Positions 16,403-25,250 of a DNA stretch of 52,558 bases are shown piece by piece. Position 1 is the first letter of the stretch, and the number at the start of each line of letters is the position of its first letter. This DNA comes from Bacteroides sp. (GTDB lineage: Bacteria; Bacteroidota; Bacteroidia; Bacteroidales; Bacteroidaceae). The DNA lies in the NCBI GenBank assembly GCA_030152865.1, contig JASLIW010000119.1, positions 1-52,558 of the forward strand, written 5' to 3'. The translations under genes were made by a program, and so were the position numbers. The notes under the pieces are model-generated. The model saw nothing but the letters and a program-made list of their open reading frames with translations. It searched no databases and was not told the origin of the DNA.

Positions 16403-18565
16403 CTACTCAACGATTGTTAATTCACGCATGATATGCTGAGAGTTGGCAAACTTATCAATAATAAATAAGACGTAGCGAATATCTACCGTTGCTGCTCGTT
16501 GAGAAGAAGGACGGAATGCAATATCTCCAGTCAGGCCTTCGTAGTTACGGTCAAAACCGATACCTACTAACTCACCTTTCCCATTCATCAAAGGACTGCC
16601 TGAGTTGCCACCTGTGTTGTCCGTATCGACAATAAAGTTGACCGGCATCTCCCCCTTTTCATTGGCATAAGGTCCGTAATCTCTTGCCTCATAAAGTGCT
16701 TTCAATTTGGCAGGTACTACAAATTCCCAATTGTTTGGATCTTCTTTCTCCATCACACCTTTTAAGGTAGTGTAATGCTGGTTATAAATACCATCTGCAG
16801 GTTCGTAACCTTTGGCCTTACCATAAGTGAGGCGAAGTGTTAGATTAGCATCTGGGTAAATAGGAATACCTTGCTCTTGACGCAATTGCATCATTCCACT
16901 CACCCAAACTTTATGCGCAAGTTTGTAATCTAGGTTTTCCTGTCTCATCTCCTCCATGCAGGCAGCTCTTTTTGAATCTACTGCTTGTCTAAAGCCAATC
17001 AAAGGATCCGTGCTAAGCTGAGCTAGAGTTGGATTTTGTGCAAAAGCTTCATAGCGCTCAGGAGAAGTAAAAATAGAATTAGAGAACACATCTAAGAGTA
17101 GTTCTTCTACATCACCCCCATAAGTTTCATCTTGCTCGCTTAGCAAAGAGAGCTGATTAGGAGCAGGGATAATCTCTTTATACACCTCTAGCATCTCTCT
17201 CATCACTCGCTTTTCAACATCAAAATAAGGTACTTCTTCAAAATAAGCAGCAGCCTTTTCATTCAAGGCACTGATTTCTTTCTTAATGGCTTTCTTCTTA
17301 CCACTTTCTAGTGCACGCATCAGCTTGGAGGTATTTGGCACCTTCGTTACATCAAGACCAGTGATAAAACACTCCTGTAGGGCTTCGTTATTACGCTTAG
17401 CCGCTTCTCTCTTCTGAACAATCGCTCGAATCTGATTAAAGGCATCTAAGTAACGGCTGTCACCTTTCTCTCGACCGTAATTGAGTAAAGCTTCTTGTTG
17501 CTGCTTTTTAGTATCAATTACATTGAGGCGAACTAAGCCCTCATTCATCCCTATGGCATTTTTCCAATAATTGGCAGAGCTAGCATATTTGCTGGCATAA
17601 TGAATACGTACGGCATCGTCTTTTAGCATTTCATCTTGAAGAGCAGCAAGTCGCTTTCCACGTACAGTCTGACGTGTGAAGTTGGTAATCTGCATACGTT
17701 CTTCTACTTCATCCGAAATCATATAACGCCAGTTACTACCCGGGAAGCCCATCAAGAAAGCAAACTCATTTTCTGCTAAGCCTTTTAAGCTAATAGCCAA
17801 GTGCTTCTTGGGCTGTAGTGGCTGATTAGAAGCTGCATACTCAGCAGGTTTACCATGCTTATCTGCGTAGATGCGAAATACTGAAAAATCGCCTGTATGA
17901 CGAGGCCACATCCAGTTATCCGTATCTGCTCCATACTTACCGATAGAGGAAGGAGGAGTACCTACTAAACGAATATCATGATAGACATTTTTTATAAATA
18001 CCATGTAGCGATTACCACCATAAAAAGGACGTAACTCTACTTGACGGAATGGCGTGATTTTTATTCCTTGCTTCTTGGCAAAAAGCTGAGCACACTCATT
18101 TAGAAATTGGCTAGAGACAAAGTTTTGCTCACGCTCAGCTTCATTTTTGGCCAGCTGAGCCTCTACAAACTCTGTTACATCAAGTATCTGATCTATAAAG
18201 GTAACAGTCAGCCCCTCACAAGGAAGCTCTTCCTCATAGGCATGCGCCCAATAACCATTGGTCAAATAATCATTTTCCACACTACTCAGTTTCTGAATAG
18301 CTCCATAGCCACAATGGTGATTGGTAAATACCAAGCCCTTAGAAGAAACGACTTCACCTGTACAGCCTCTGCCAAACTGAATGACAGCATCTTTTAGAGA
18401 GATCGAGTTCTCACTATACACCTCTTCTATAGGGATTTCTAGCCCTAGCTCCAACATAGTTGCAGCATTCTGTGTCTTCAAATCGGGAAGCAGCCACATT
18501 CCCTCATCTGCAGAAGCACCCAGTGAGCACATCAACAAACTTAAGGTCAATACTTTTACTTTCAT
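16403..18565 (-). CDS. dpp11: S46 dipeptidyl-peptidase, Asp/Glu-specific (DPP11 type)
   Basis: 720 residues with a signal peptide (1-19, ending GASA). S46 serine peptidases remove dipeptides from oligopeptides in the periplasm. The chymotrypsin-like triad is visible as His in TNHHCGYG (about His84), Asp in RHTGDF (Asp226) and Ser655 in GGNSGSP. Residue 673, in GIGFDRNYE, is Arg. In Porphyromonas gingivalis DPP11, Arg673 gives preference for Asp/Glu at P1, so acidic specificity is the natural reading. It follows the DPP7-type gene on the same strand, but a hairpin terminator (18592-18628) lies between them. Confidence 0.92.
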   Translation of the reverse strand: MKVKVLTLSLLMCSLGASADEGMWLLPDLKTQNAATMLELGLEIPIEEVYSENSISLKDAVIQFGRGCTGEVVSSKGLVFTNHHCGYGAIQKLSSVENDYLTNGYWAHAYEEELPCEGLTVTFIDQILDVTEFVEAQLAKNEAEREQNFVSSQFLNECAQLFAKKQGIKITPFRQVELRPFYGGNRYMVFIKNVYHDIRLVGTPPSSIGKYGADTDNWMWPRHTGDFSVFRIYADKHGKPAEYAASNQPLQPKKHLAISLKGLAENEFAFLMGFPGSNWRYMISDEVEERMQITNFTRQTVRGKRLAALQDEMLKDDAVRIHYASKYASSANYWKNAIGMNEGLVRLNVIDTKKQQQEALLNYGREKGDSRYLDAFNQIRAIVQKREAAKRNNEALQECFITGLDVTKVPNTSKLMRALESGKKKAIKKEISALNEKAAAYFEEVPYFDVEKRVMREMLEVYKEIIPAPNQLSLLSEQDETYGGDVEELLLDVFSNSIFTSPERYEAFAQNPTLAQLSTDPLIGFRQAVDSKRAACMEEMRQENLDYKLAHKVWVSGMMQLRQEQGIPIYPDANLTLRLTYGKAKGYEPADGIYNQHYTTLKGVMEKEDPNNWEFVVPAKLKALYEARDYGPYANEKGEMPVNFIVDTDNTGGNSGSPLMNGKGELVGIGFDRNYEGLTGDIAFRPSSQRAATVDIRYVLFIIDKFANSQHIMRELTIVE

Positions 18566-18591
18566 AGTTTTATTATTTAGACGGTTTATAT

Positions 18592-18628
18592 AAAAAGAGG
18601 GCTAGAAGCTCTCGCCTTTAACCCTCTT
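18592..18628 (-). terminator. Terminator between the two S46 peptidase genes
   Basis: AAGAGGG (18595-18601) pairs with CCCTCTT (18622-18628); on the minus strand the hairpin runs directly into TTTTTA. It lies 12 bp after the DPP7 stop and 27 bp before the DPP11 start. I see no clear promoter for DPP11 in the short gap. Confidence 0.7.
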
Positions 18629-18639
18629 AATTTGTTTTA

Positions 18640-20805
18640 TTATTCAACGATAGTCATCTCATCAATTAGATAACTAGCATTACCTAGCTTCTCAATGATA
18701 AACAAGATATATCGAATATCGACATTGATGCAACGCTGCAAGTCGTCATCAAAGTTTAAATCACCACTTAAAGATTCCCAGTTACCATCAAATGCAGCAC
18801 CGATGAGCTCTCCCCTACTATTGAGTACAGGGCTACCAGAGTTGCCTCCTGTTATGTCATTGGTCGTAAGGAAGCATACTGGCATATCCCCATTGGGGAG
18901 GGCATATCTGCCGTAATCCTGATTCAAGATAAGCTCCTTTAACTTGGCTGGTACATTAAACTCTCGCGTTGTAGGATCTTCTTTTTCTAGGATACCTTGA
19001 GTAGTTGTATAGTACTTATAGAAGACGCCATCTCTAGGAATATAAGACTTCACATGTCCATAAGTCAAGCGAATACTAAAGTTAGCATCGGGGTAAGAAG
19101 GCATAGGCTTCTTCATTTCTCCCAGACCTCGGACATAGGTTTTGTGCAATTGATTTTTTTCATCTTCAAACTGCTCTAGCGCCTTAGACAACTCAACATA
19201 CTTAGCAATTACAGCAGCAGTATGAAGGGCCGACAAATCTTTTTCTACAGCCTCTTGTGTAGGATTGGCTAGGAAAGCCTCAAGATTTTCCTTCGATGCC
19301 ATGATAGACTCTTTATACATCGCATCTGTGAAAGCATTATAATCCCCCTCAAAGTGCTCATCAATATAAGCATAAATAGAAGGAAGCTGCTCTTCTTTTA
19401 CTAGCGTACGATAAAGTGGAAACAAACGCTTAGCTACTTTTAGGTCGACCTGGTGATCATAATCCTTGTTGTGGATATTCTCATAAAGAATCCGTAGTGT
19501 TTTCTTTATACTTTCTACTTCTTTAGTATCTCCTTTTTCTACCGCACTGAGCAAGTCAGAAAATTGAAAAGATGGACTTGAAAACTCTAGACCTGCAAAG
19601 AAGGTCTCAGTCAGAGCTGTCATCTGATAGCGTAATGGCTGCTCTTTTTGCACTAGGGCATCTATCTGAGCAACTACACCTTGGTACTCTTCATTTCCTT
19701 TTTGTTGAGCAAAGGCTTCAAACTCATTTTCTTGTTTTTTCTTAGCTCCAAGAACATCATTATCCTTGATTGCCTTGTTCATACCAATGGAGTTTTTCCA
19801 ATAGTTGGAAGAGCTAGCATACTTGTTGGAATATTGGATACGAGTTTGGTCACTAGCATCCATCGCATTTTTCAATACCTCTAAACGTGCACCACGAATT
19901 GCAATGCGTGGGGTATTTGTTGCTTCCATACGCTCTACAACTTCTGAGGCAGTGAGGTAACGGCTTGTGCTACCAGGGAAGCCCATAATCATAGCATAAT
20001 CGCCCTCTTCTATACCTTTTAAAGAGATAGCTAGGTGCTTCTTTGTTTGCAAAGGAGTATTAGAAGCCTTGTAGGGCTCTGGCTCTCCTTTGGCATCCGC
20101 GTAAACACGGAACATAGAGAAATCACCTGTATGTCTAGGCCAAGTCCAGTTGTCTGTATCACCTCCAAACTTACCAATAGCAGAAGGTGGTGCAGCTACC
20201 ATACGAATATCTGTATAAGTTTTCTTGTATATTAGGTAATATTTATTCCCAGCAAAGAAGGGTAAGAGTTGAACAGAGATTCCTTTTTTTCCATTCAGAT
20301 CACTCTTCTTCAAAAGCTCAGCTGCTACATCCTTTAATAAATCACGATTGAAGGCTTGAGCTTCAGTAAACTCACCAGAGGCTATCTTGTTTTCAATCAC
20401 TGAGGTCACATCCTCTATGCGATCAATAAAAACGAAGGTTAAACCATCCACAGGAAGCTCTTCTGAACGATTTCTGGCCCAAAAACCATCAGTCAAGTAA
20501 TCATTTTCTACCGTACTTAGCTTTTGGATAGAACCGTAGCCACAGTGGTGATTGGTCAAAATTAATCCTTCTGCTGAAATAATCTCTCCTGTACAACCGT
20601 TGGCAAAAATCCCTACTGCATCTTTTAAGGATACCTTATTGGGGTGGTAAAGCTCATCTGCAGAGAGCTCAAGTCCCTGCTTCTGCATTACATCGATCAG
20701 GTGTTGCTCCTTCATCATCTGAAGCAGCCACATGCCTTCATCTGCACGTACTTGTACAACACAAAGTGCCAGCAAGGCCAGCAAACTCAATTTAAATTTT
20801 CTCAT
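18640..20805 (-). CDS. dpp7: S46 dipeptidyl-peptidase, broad hydrophobic type (DPP7)
   Basis: 721 residues with a signal peptide (about 1-21, ending QVRA). Same S46 architecture as its neighbour: LTNHHCGYG near 80-90, RHTGDF near 227, and GGNSGSP with the catalytic Ser at about 656. The specificity position (674 here, in GAAFDGNWE) is Gly, as in P. gingivalis DPP7, which prefers hydrophobic P1 residues. The C-terminal end EMTIVE is shared with the other copy (ELTIVE), so the two genes are old tandem paralogs with different cleavage preferences. It begins 21 bp after the sulfatase-maturase gene and is probably co-transcribed with it. Confidence 0.92.
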   Translation of the reverse strand: MRKFKLSLLALLALCVVQVRADEGMWLLQMMKEQHLIDVMQKQGLELSADELYHPNKVSLKDAVGIFANGCTGEIISAEGLILTNHHCGYGSIQKLSTVENDYLTDGFWARNRSEELPVDGLTFVFIDRIEDVTSVIENKIASGEFTEAQAFNRDLLKDVAAELLKKSDLNGKKGISVQLLPFFAGNKYYLIYKKTYTDIRMVAAPPSAIGKFGGDTDNWTWPRHTGDFSMFRVYADAKGEPEPYKASNTPLQTKKHLAISLKGIEEGDYAMIMGFPGSTSRYLTASEVVERMEATNTPRIAIRGARLEVLKNAMDASDQTRIQYSNKYASSSNYWKNSIGMNKAIKDNDVLGAKKKQENEFEAFAQQKGNEEYQGVVAQIDALVQKEQPLRYQMTALTETFFAGLEFSSPSFQFSDLLSAVEKGDTKEVESIKKTLRILYENIHNKDYDHQVDLKVAKRLFPLYRTLVKEEQLPSIYAYIDEHFEGDYNAFTDAMYKESIMASKENLEAFLANPTQEAVEKDLSALHTAAVIAKYVELSKALEQFEDEKNQLHKTYVRGLGEMKKPMPSYPDANFSIRLTYGHVKSYIPRDGVFYKYYTTTQGILEKEDPTTREFNVPAKLKELILNQDYGRYALPNGDMPVCFLTTNDITGGNSGSPVLNSRGELIGAAFDGNWESLSGDLNFDDDLQRCINVDIRYILFIIEKLGNASYLIDEMTIVE

Positions 20806-20826
20806 CTAGTCTATATATTTAATTAT

Positions 20827-22065
20827 TTAGTTTCTTTTAATTTCTCCTCGGCGTATAGCCTCCATGATATTGGCTGGTGGTCGCTTATTTTCGAGCTCTT
20901 CTTTCATGAAGTCCATATAGGGAGCTACATGATCAAAAAACTGATAGTACCCCTTACACAAATAGTTTAGTCCTGGCTCTCCATCGGCTGTTTTGGAGAA
21001 TCGATTCTTTGGACACTCACCATTACAAGCAAATAGGTATTTACATGCTTTACACTGCTTAGGTAGAGATTTGAATTTATCTTGTCCAAAAGCTATCTGA
21101 CGGTCACTGTACATCATTTCAAGCAAATTGTTGGAGTAAATGTTTCCAAGCTTGTATTCTGGAAAAACAAAGTGATCACAAGAATATACATCTCCATTGA
21201 ATTCCATAACTCCTGCATGTCCACAAGCCTTAGCCATAGTACACACACCCGGTTGCTCTCCTACCCAATTAGCCAGTGTTGAGTCAAAGAGTTGAATATA
21301 AATCTTACCCACATCTTCCTTTACCCACTCATCAAATAGCGTACACAGGAAATTTCCCCACTGCTCAGGACTTACCGAGAAATCGGCTAACTTGCCTTCG
21401 ACCTCATCGGCCATAGATGCTAAGTGACGCCCATCAGCATGTGAAGTTATACGTTCTACGATAGGCGTAAACTGAATAAACTGGCAGCCTAGGTCCTTAA
21501 AGAAGTGATAAAAATCAAGGGGATAATCCGCATTGAAGTCATTGACTACTGCCATCGCATTCCAATCTACACCATGTTTTTTTAGAAGTGATATCCCTTT
21601 CATTACTTTTAGAAAAGAGGGCCGGCCGTGCTTGTTTTTACGATATTCATCGTGAAATTCTTGTGGTCCATCAATAGAAACACCTACTAGCCAATTGTTT
21701 TCTTTAAAAAAGGCACACCACTCATCATTGAGCAGGGTACCATTTGTCTGAATGCAATTATCTATCGTACGGCCACCTGCATATTTCTTTTGAAGCTCTA
21801 CCGCTTTTTTATAGAACGAAAGTGGACGCATTAAGGTCTCTCCACCGTGCCAAGTAAACATAACCTGTGGCATCGTTTGCGACTCGATATACTCTTTCAC
21901 AAACTTTTCAAGGAGTTGTTCACTCATCACATGATGGGGGTTTTCTTTATAAAGATTGGCCTTCTCGAGGTAGTAGCAATAATCACAGGCTAAGTTACAA
22001 ACCGAACCTACCGATTTAACCATTACATAAAGAGGCTTAGCAAAGGGTGCATATGTTGCTGACAT
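20827..22065 (-). CDS. Anaerobic sulfatase-maturating enzyme (radical SAM/SPASM)
   Basis: 412 residues. Residues 23-30 (CNLACDYC) carry the CxxxCxxC radical SAM cluster ligands. A SPASM domain with clustered Cys in the C-terminal third (CTMAKACGHAG, YSCDHF, CKACKYLFACNGEC) would hold two auxiliary Fe-S clusters. The family oxidises an active-site Cys or Ser of type I sulfatases to formylglycine in the cytosol without oxygen. It resembles anSMEbt (BT_0238) of B. thetaiotaomicron. No sulfatase gene lies in this window, so its clients are elsewhere. It starts the minus-strand run with DPP7. Confidence 0.93.
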   Translation of the reverse strand: MSATYAPFAKPLYVMVKSVGSVCNLACDYCYYLEKANLYKENPHHVMSEQLLEKFVKEYIESQTMPQVMFTWHGGETLMRPLSFYKKAVELQKKYAGGRTIDNCIQTNGTLLNDEWCAFFKENNWLVGVSIDGPQEFHDEYRKNKHGRPSFLKVMKGISLLKKHGVDWNAMAVVNDFNADYPLDFYHFFKDLGCQFIQFTPIVERITSHADGRHLASMADEVEGKLADFSVSPEQWGNFLCTLFDEWVKEDVGKIYIQLFDSTLANWVGEQPGVCTMAKACGHAGVMEFNGDVYSCDHFVFPEYKLGNIYSNNLLEMMYSDRQIAFGQDKFKSLPKQCKACKYLFACNGECPKNRFSKTADGEPGLNYLCKGYYQFFDHVAPYMDFMKEELENKRPPANIMEAIRRGEIKRN

Positions 22066-22130
22066 AATTGTTTTAGCTTAATTTAATATTCTGTTACACT
22101 CTGAATCCAAATAAAAAATGTACTTTAATC

Positions 22131-22138
22131 CAAAGATA
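22131..22138 (-). promoter_or_regulatory. Putative -7 element for the sulfatase-maturase/DPP7 unit
   Basis: The minus strand reads TATCTTTG, a perfect TAnnTTTG, 65 bp upstream of the ATG. A TTTG at 22153-22156 lies closer (14 nt) than the normal -33 spacing. Confidence 0.45.
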
Positions 22139-22272
22139 ACCTTAGATACACACAAAAATAGCGAAAGTTAACTAAACAGTCATAGCCATTACTGATTATA
22201 AGAAAAAATTAAGTAAATCTCATGATTCCTCTAAATATCGGTAAAATACTTTTTAATTCAAGCCACACACGC

Positions 22273-22280
22273 TATTTTTG
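22273..22280 (+). promoter_or_regulatory. Putative -7 element for the DUF4369 gene
   Basis: TATTTTTG matches TAnnTTTG, 25 bp before the ATG, with TTTT about 20 bp further upstream as a weak -33 box. Confidence 0.45.
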
Positions 22281-22305
22281 ACCTACTTATAAAACATGTT
22301 ATTGT

Positions 22306-22962
22306 ATGAACAGATTGTTACTATTATCCGTTTCGCTAATACTTCTAGCTACAGCATGTACTTCTAAATGTACAATTAAGGGAGATGCCAACTTAAATCA
22401 ATGGAGTGGAAAAAACATTTACCTTAAATATTTAGATGAGAACCTAAGCTGGGTAACCCTTGATTCGGCCGAAATTGTTCACGGCTCTTTTGAGCTCAAC
22501 TGCCCACACGTAGGCAAGCCTAAATTAGTAACACTCTTTATGGACTCCACACCCTTAACTCCACTTATACTTGAGTCGGGTTGTATTACACTCGATCTAT
22601 CCAACTCTGACTTACAGCTACAAGGCACTCCACTTAATGACAGACTGTACTCATTTTATAAAGACAATCAAGCCCTAGAGCAAAAGCTACATGAACAGAA
22701 TCAGTTATCTTACTCCGATCCACGATACAAATCGGTTATTCAAGCCCAACAAGCTCTCATTCAAAAGTTTATGTTATCAAATAGGAACAACATATTAGGA
22801 CCAACTATTGTCTCCATATATTACAATCAATATCCTGATTTATTGAATAATAGTGAGATAGAATCCGTACTAAGTAAAATGAGTAACCAGCCTCACACCC
22901 AAGAGGCTGAGCTCGGAACCCTAGCTCGATTTGGTGAGTTAGAGGGCTTCTTGTATTGGTAA
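22306..22962 (+). CDS. DUF4369 lipoprotein
   Basis: 218 residues. The signal peptide ends in a lipobox LLATAC, with Cys18 lipidated. Residues about 20-115 fit DUF4369, a beta-rich N-terminal domain found in Bacteroidetes lipoproteins, often in front of a thioredoxin-like domain. Key pieces are IKGDANL, IYLKYL, DSAEIVHGSFEL and GTPLNDRLYSFY. Here the thioredoxin part is absent; the rest (about 120-218) is helical and Gln-rich. The role of the domain is unknown. The GNAT gene begins 55 bp later on the same strand, so the two may be co-transcribed. Confidence 0.8.
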   Translation: MNRLLLLSVSLILLATACTSKCTIKGDANLNQWSGKNIYLKYLDENLSWVTLDSAEIVHGSFELNCPHVGKPKLVTLFMDSTPLTPLILESGCITLDLSNSDLQLQGTPLNDRLYSFYKDNQALEQKLHEQNQLSYSDPRYKSVIQAQQALIQKFMLSNRNNILGPTIVSIYYNQYPDLLNNSEIESVLSKMSNQPHTQEAELGTLARFGELEGFLYW

Positions 22963-23017
22963 AATAAAGGAACTAAGCTTATATTTGACTGAGATAAACG
23001 ATAGAATAGTCGCGAAA

Positions 23018-23446
23018 ATGAAAGTAACAACTGCAAAAACAGTAAATAATCAATTGGTTGAAGCACTACAACGCTTAATACCGCAGCTGACCCCCAATGG
23101 AGAGCCCATTACTTCACAAACACTAGAAGAACTGGTTTACGATAAGAATTCTGAGCTTCTGCTTGCAATAGATGATTTGGGACAAATTGTAGGTACCTTG
23201 GCCCTTATTGTATTTAGAATACCTACGGGCAAGAAGGCTTTTATTGAAGATGTAGTGGTGGACGAATCAGCAAGAGGAAAAGGACTTGGAGAAAAACTAC
23301 TAGTCAAGGCCATCGAACTAGCAAAGCTAAAAGGAGTACAACGCATTGAGCTCTCTTCCCGCCCCATGCGCGTACCTGCCAATAAGCTCTATCAAAAACT
23401 AGGATTTAAACAAAGGGAGACAAATTATTATCGCCTACAGCTCTAA
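23018..23446 (+). CDS. GNAT-family N-acetyltransferase
   Basis: 142 residues from the ATG at 23018. A TTG 33 bp upstream is in frame but gives no recognisable extra sequence, so the ATG is preferred. Conserved GNAT motifs: the core strand FIEDVVVDESARGKGLGEKLL with the acetyl-CoA pyrophosphate loop RGKGLGEKL, then IELSSRPMRVPANKLYQKLGF, the usual motif B end with NKLYQKLGF. Small cytosolic acetyltransferase; substrate not predictable. Its stop overlaps the convergent dinB stop by 4 bp (23443-23446). Confidence 0.85.
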   Translation: MKVTTAKTVNNQLVEALQRLIPQLTPNGEPITSQTLEELVYDKNSELLLAIDDLGQIVGTLALIVFRIPTGKKAFIEDVVVDESARGKGLGEKLLVKAIELAKLKGVQRIELSSRPMRVPANKLYQKLGFKQRETNYYRLQL

Positions 23447-24549
23447 TAGTCTTGATCTTTAAAGTCAATCTCTAGCTGGATGTATTCAGATTCTTGGCTT
23501 ACAGGTTCTTCTTCTTGAATGGGGTTGGAAACAGATAGCCCGATCAAGCGAATTGGGTTGGCTTCATAATCCACCTCCTTTAGGAGATTTTTAGCTAGTG
23601 GCAATATAAGTTCGAGACTATCTAAAACCTGTGTGAGTGTCTTACTGCGTGTTACTTGCGTAAAGTCATGAAACTTCACCTTTAGTGTCAGGGTCGTACC
23701 TTGAAACTGAGCTTTCTCAATACGCTTTACTAATTCTACGGCTACATGATACAACTCAATAACTACAGAGAGTTTACGACTAATATCTTTAGATAGAGTA
23801 GTTTCACAACCCACCGATTTTCGTACCCGTTCTGCCTGTACTGGCCGATGATCTATGCCCCTTGCAAAATCATAATAAAGTTTGCCCATTTTACCAAAAT
23901 GCTGGGTCAGGCTAGGTAGTGACCATTCTAATAGCTCAACTCCTCTGTGGATGCCCATCTTATGCATTTTCTTAGCGGTCACTGGTCCAACTCCCCAAAA
24001 AGACTCAATAGGCAACTGTTTTATAAAGTCTTGAGCTTGGAGAGGGTGAATCGTGCATAAGCCATCTGGTTTTCTATAGTCTGAAGCGATCTTGGCTAAA
24101 AACTTATTGTAAGAAACACCTGCTGATGCCACCAAATGCAACTCATCTCGAATGGCTTGTTTTATTTCTTTAGCGATATCAATAGCCAAGTTATAACCTT
24201 TTTTATTGGTCGTAACATCTAAGAAAGCCTCATCTAAGGAGAGAGGCTCAATGCAATCGGTGTAGCGACGAAAAATCTCGTGTATTTGAGCCGAAACCTC
24301 CTTATAAACAGACATACGCGCTGGAGCAAAGATGAGCTGAGGACAGAGTTTCTTGGCCTTCATCGATGGCATAGCTGAACGAACCCCATATTGACGTGCT
24401 TCATAACTGGCTGCAGCTATTACGCCTCTTTTGTGGTCTGAGCCTACCACCAGAGGCTTAGCTCGATAGTCAGGATTATCTCTCTGCTCGACCGATGCAT
24501 AAAAAGCATCCATGTCCACATGAATAATTTTTCGTAATTCTTGGTCCAT
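23443..24549 (-). CDS. dinB: DNA polymerase IV (Y-family translesion polymerase)
   Basis: 368 residues starting at MDQELRKIIHVDMDAFYASV. A frame extension to 24612 exists but would overlap trkA, and the start at 24549 sits 4 bp after the trkA stop. Catalytic acidic residues are visible in HVDMDAFYASVEQRD and LSLDEAFLDVT; VVGSDHKRGVIAAASYEAR and GIDHRPVQ are also typical. The length is normal. It copies past damaged template bases and is error-prone. It is the last gene of a trkH-trkA-dinB run. No C-terminal beta-clamp motif can be named with confidence; the end is acidic and Glu-rich. Confidence 0.94.
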   Translation of the reverse strand: MDQELRKIIHVDMDAFYASVEQRDNPDYRAKPLVVGSDHKRGVIAAASYEARQYGVRSAMPSMKAKKLCPQLIFAPARMSVYKEVSAQIHEIFRRYTDCIEPLSLDEAFLDVTTNKKGYNLAIDIAKEIKQAIRDELHLVASAGVSYNKFLAKIASDYRKPDGLCTIHPLQAQDFIKQLPIESFWGVGPVTAKKMHKMGIHRGVELLEWSLPSLTQHFGKMGKLYYDFARGIDHRPVQAERVRKSVGCETTLSKDISRKLSVVIELYHVAVELVKRIEKAQFQGTTLTLKVKFHDFTQVTRSKTLTQVLDSLELILPLAKNLLKEVDYEANPIRLIGLSVSNPIQEEEPVSQESEYIQLEIDFKDQDY

Positions 24550-24553
24550 CAAT

Positions 24554-25240
24554 TCAGATTGCTTTCCAAAATGCTTTAAAATCTTTATAAGCGCCAAAGC
24601 ATACGAGCTCATCTCCTGCCACTATCTTCTCTTCAACATTCGTTTTATCAACGATATAATGCTCTGTGGTTGTAATACCTAATATATTTTTAATGGAGCG
24701 CTCTCGCTTTATAGCTATAAGTTTCAAGCCAAATTCTTCATTCAGCTTGAGTTCTTGCACAAAGTATCCAGTAAATTTGGCAGGTGCCACAAACTTCATA
24801 ACATAATGATTCTCATCGACTTTAAAGGCTTCTGTAGTAGTTCCAAACTGCCATAGCTCTACCAAACGTCTAGCTGCTTCTTCTTCTGGACGCAAAACAG
24901 CATCGATCTCAAAGGCCTCTAAAACAGATTTGTGTATTCCATCTGTTGCTCTGGCATAAATATGCTTGGCTTTCATTTTCTTAAGTAGTGCAACTACGCG
25001 TACAGAAGCTCCAAAGTTTTTGCCTATAGTTACGATTACTGCATCTACCTCTTTTAAGGGCAAGGAGGCTAGCGCTTGCTTATCGGTGGCATCTAAGATA
25101 AAAGCCGTTGCAATCTTCGACTTAATGCTCTCAGCTGCAAGAGGGTCTATATCGACGCCTATCACTTCGTGACCCATAGAGCCTAATTCTTCTGCTAGCA
25201 CATAGCCGTAGTTTCCTAGGCCTATTACAATGTATTTCAT
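24554..25240 (-). CDS. trkA: Trk/Ktr potassium uptake regulatory subunit (RCK protein)
   Basis: 228 residues, single RCK-N (about 1-125) plus RCK-C (about 140-225). The nucleotide-binding GxGxxG is GLGNYG (7-12), with the ribose-binding acidic residue in GVDID. It is a cytosolic ring protein that gates the TrkH/KtrB channel in response to nucleotides. It begins 10 bp after the trkH stop. The single RCK module makes it KtrA-like, in contrast with the double-length E. coli TrkA. Confidence 0.92.
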   Translation of the reverse strand: MKYIVIGLGNYGYVLAEELGSMGHEVIGVDIDPLAAESIKSKIATAFILDATDKQALASLPLKEVDAVIVTIGKNFGASVRVVALLKKMKAKHIYARATDGIHKSVLEAFEIDAVLRPEEEAARRLVELWQFGTTTEAFKVDENHYVMKFVAPAKFTGYFVQELKLNEEFGLKLIAIKRERSIKNILGITTTEHYIVDKTNVEEKIVAGDELVCFGAYKDFKAFWKAI

Positions 25241-25250
25241 ACTCTTTAGT

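Noticed and set aside
24550..24612. Longer N-terminus for dinB
   Set aside because: The extension overlaps the trkA coding region and adds no family sequence; Pol IV homologs begin near HVDMDAFYASVE.
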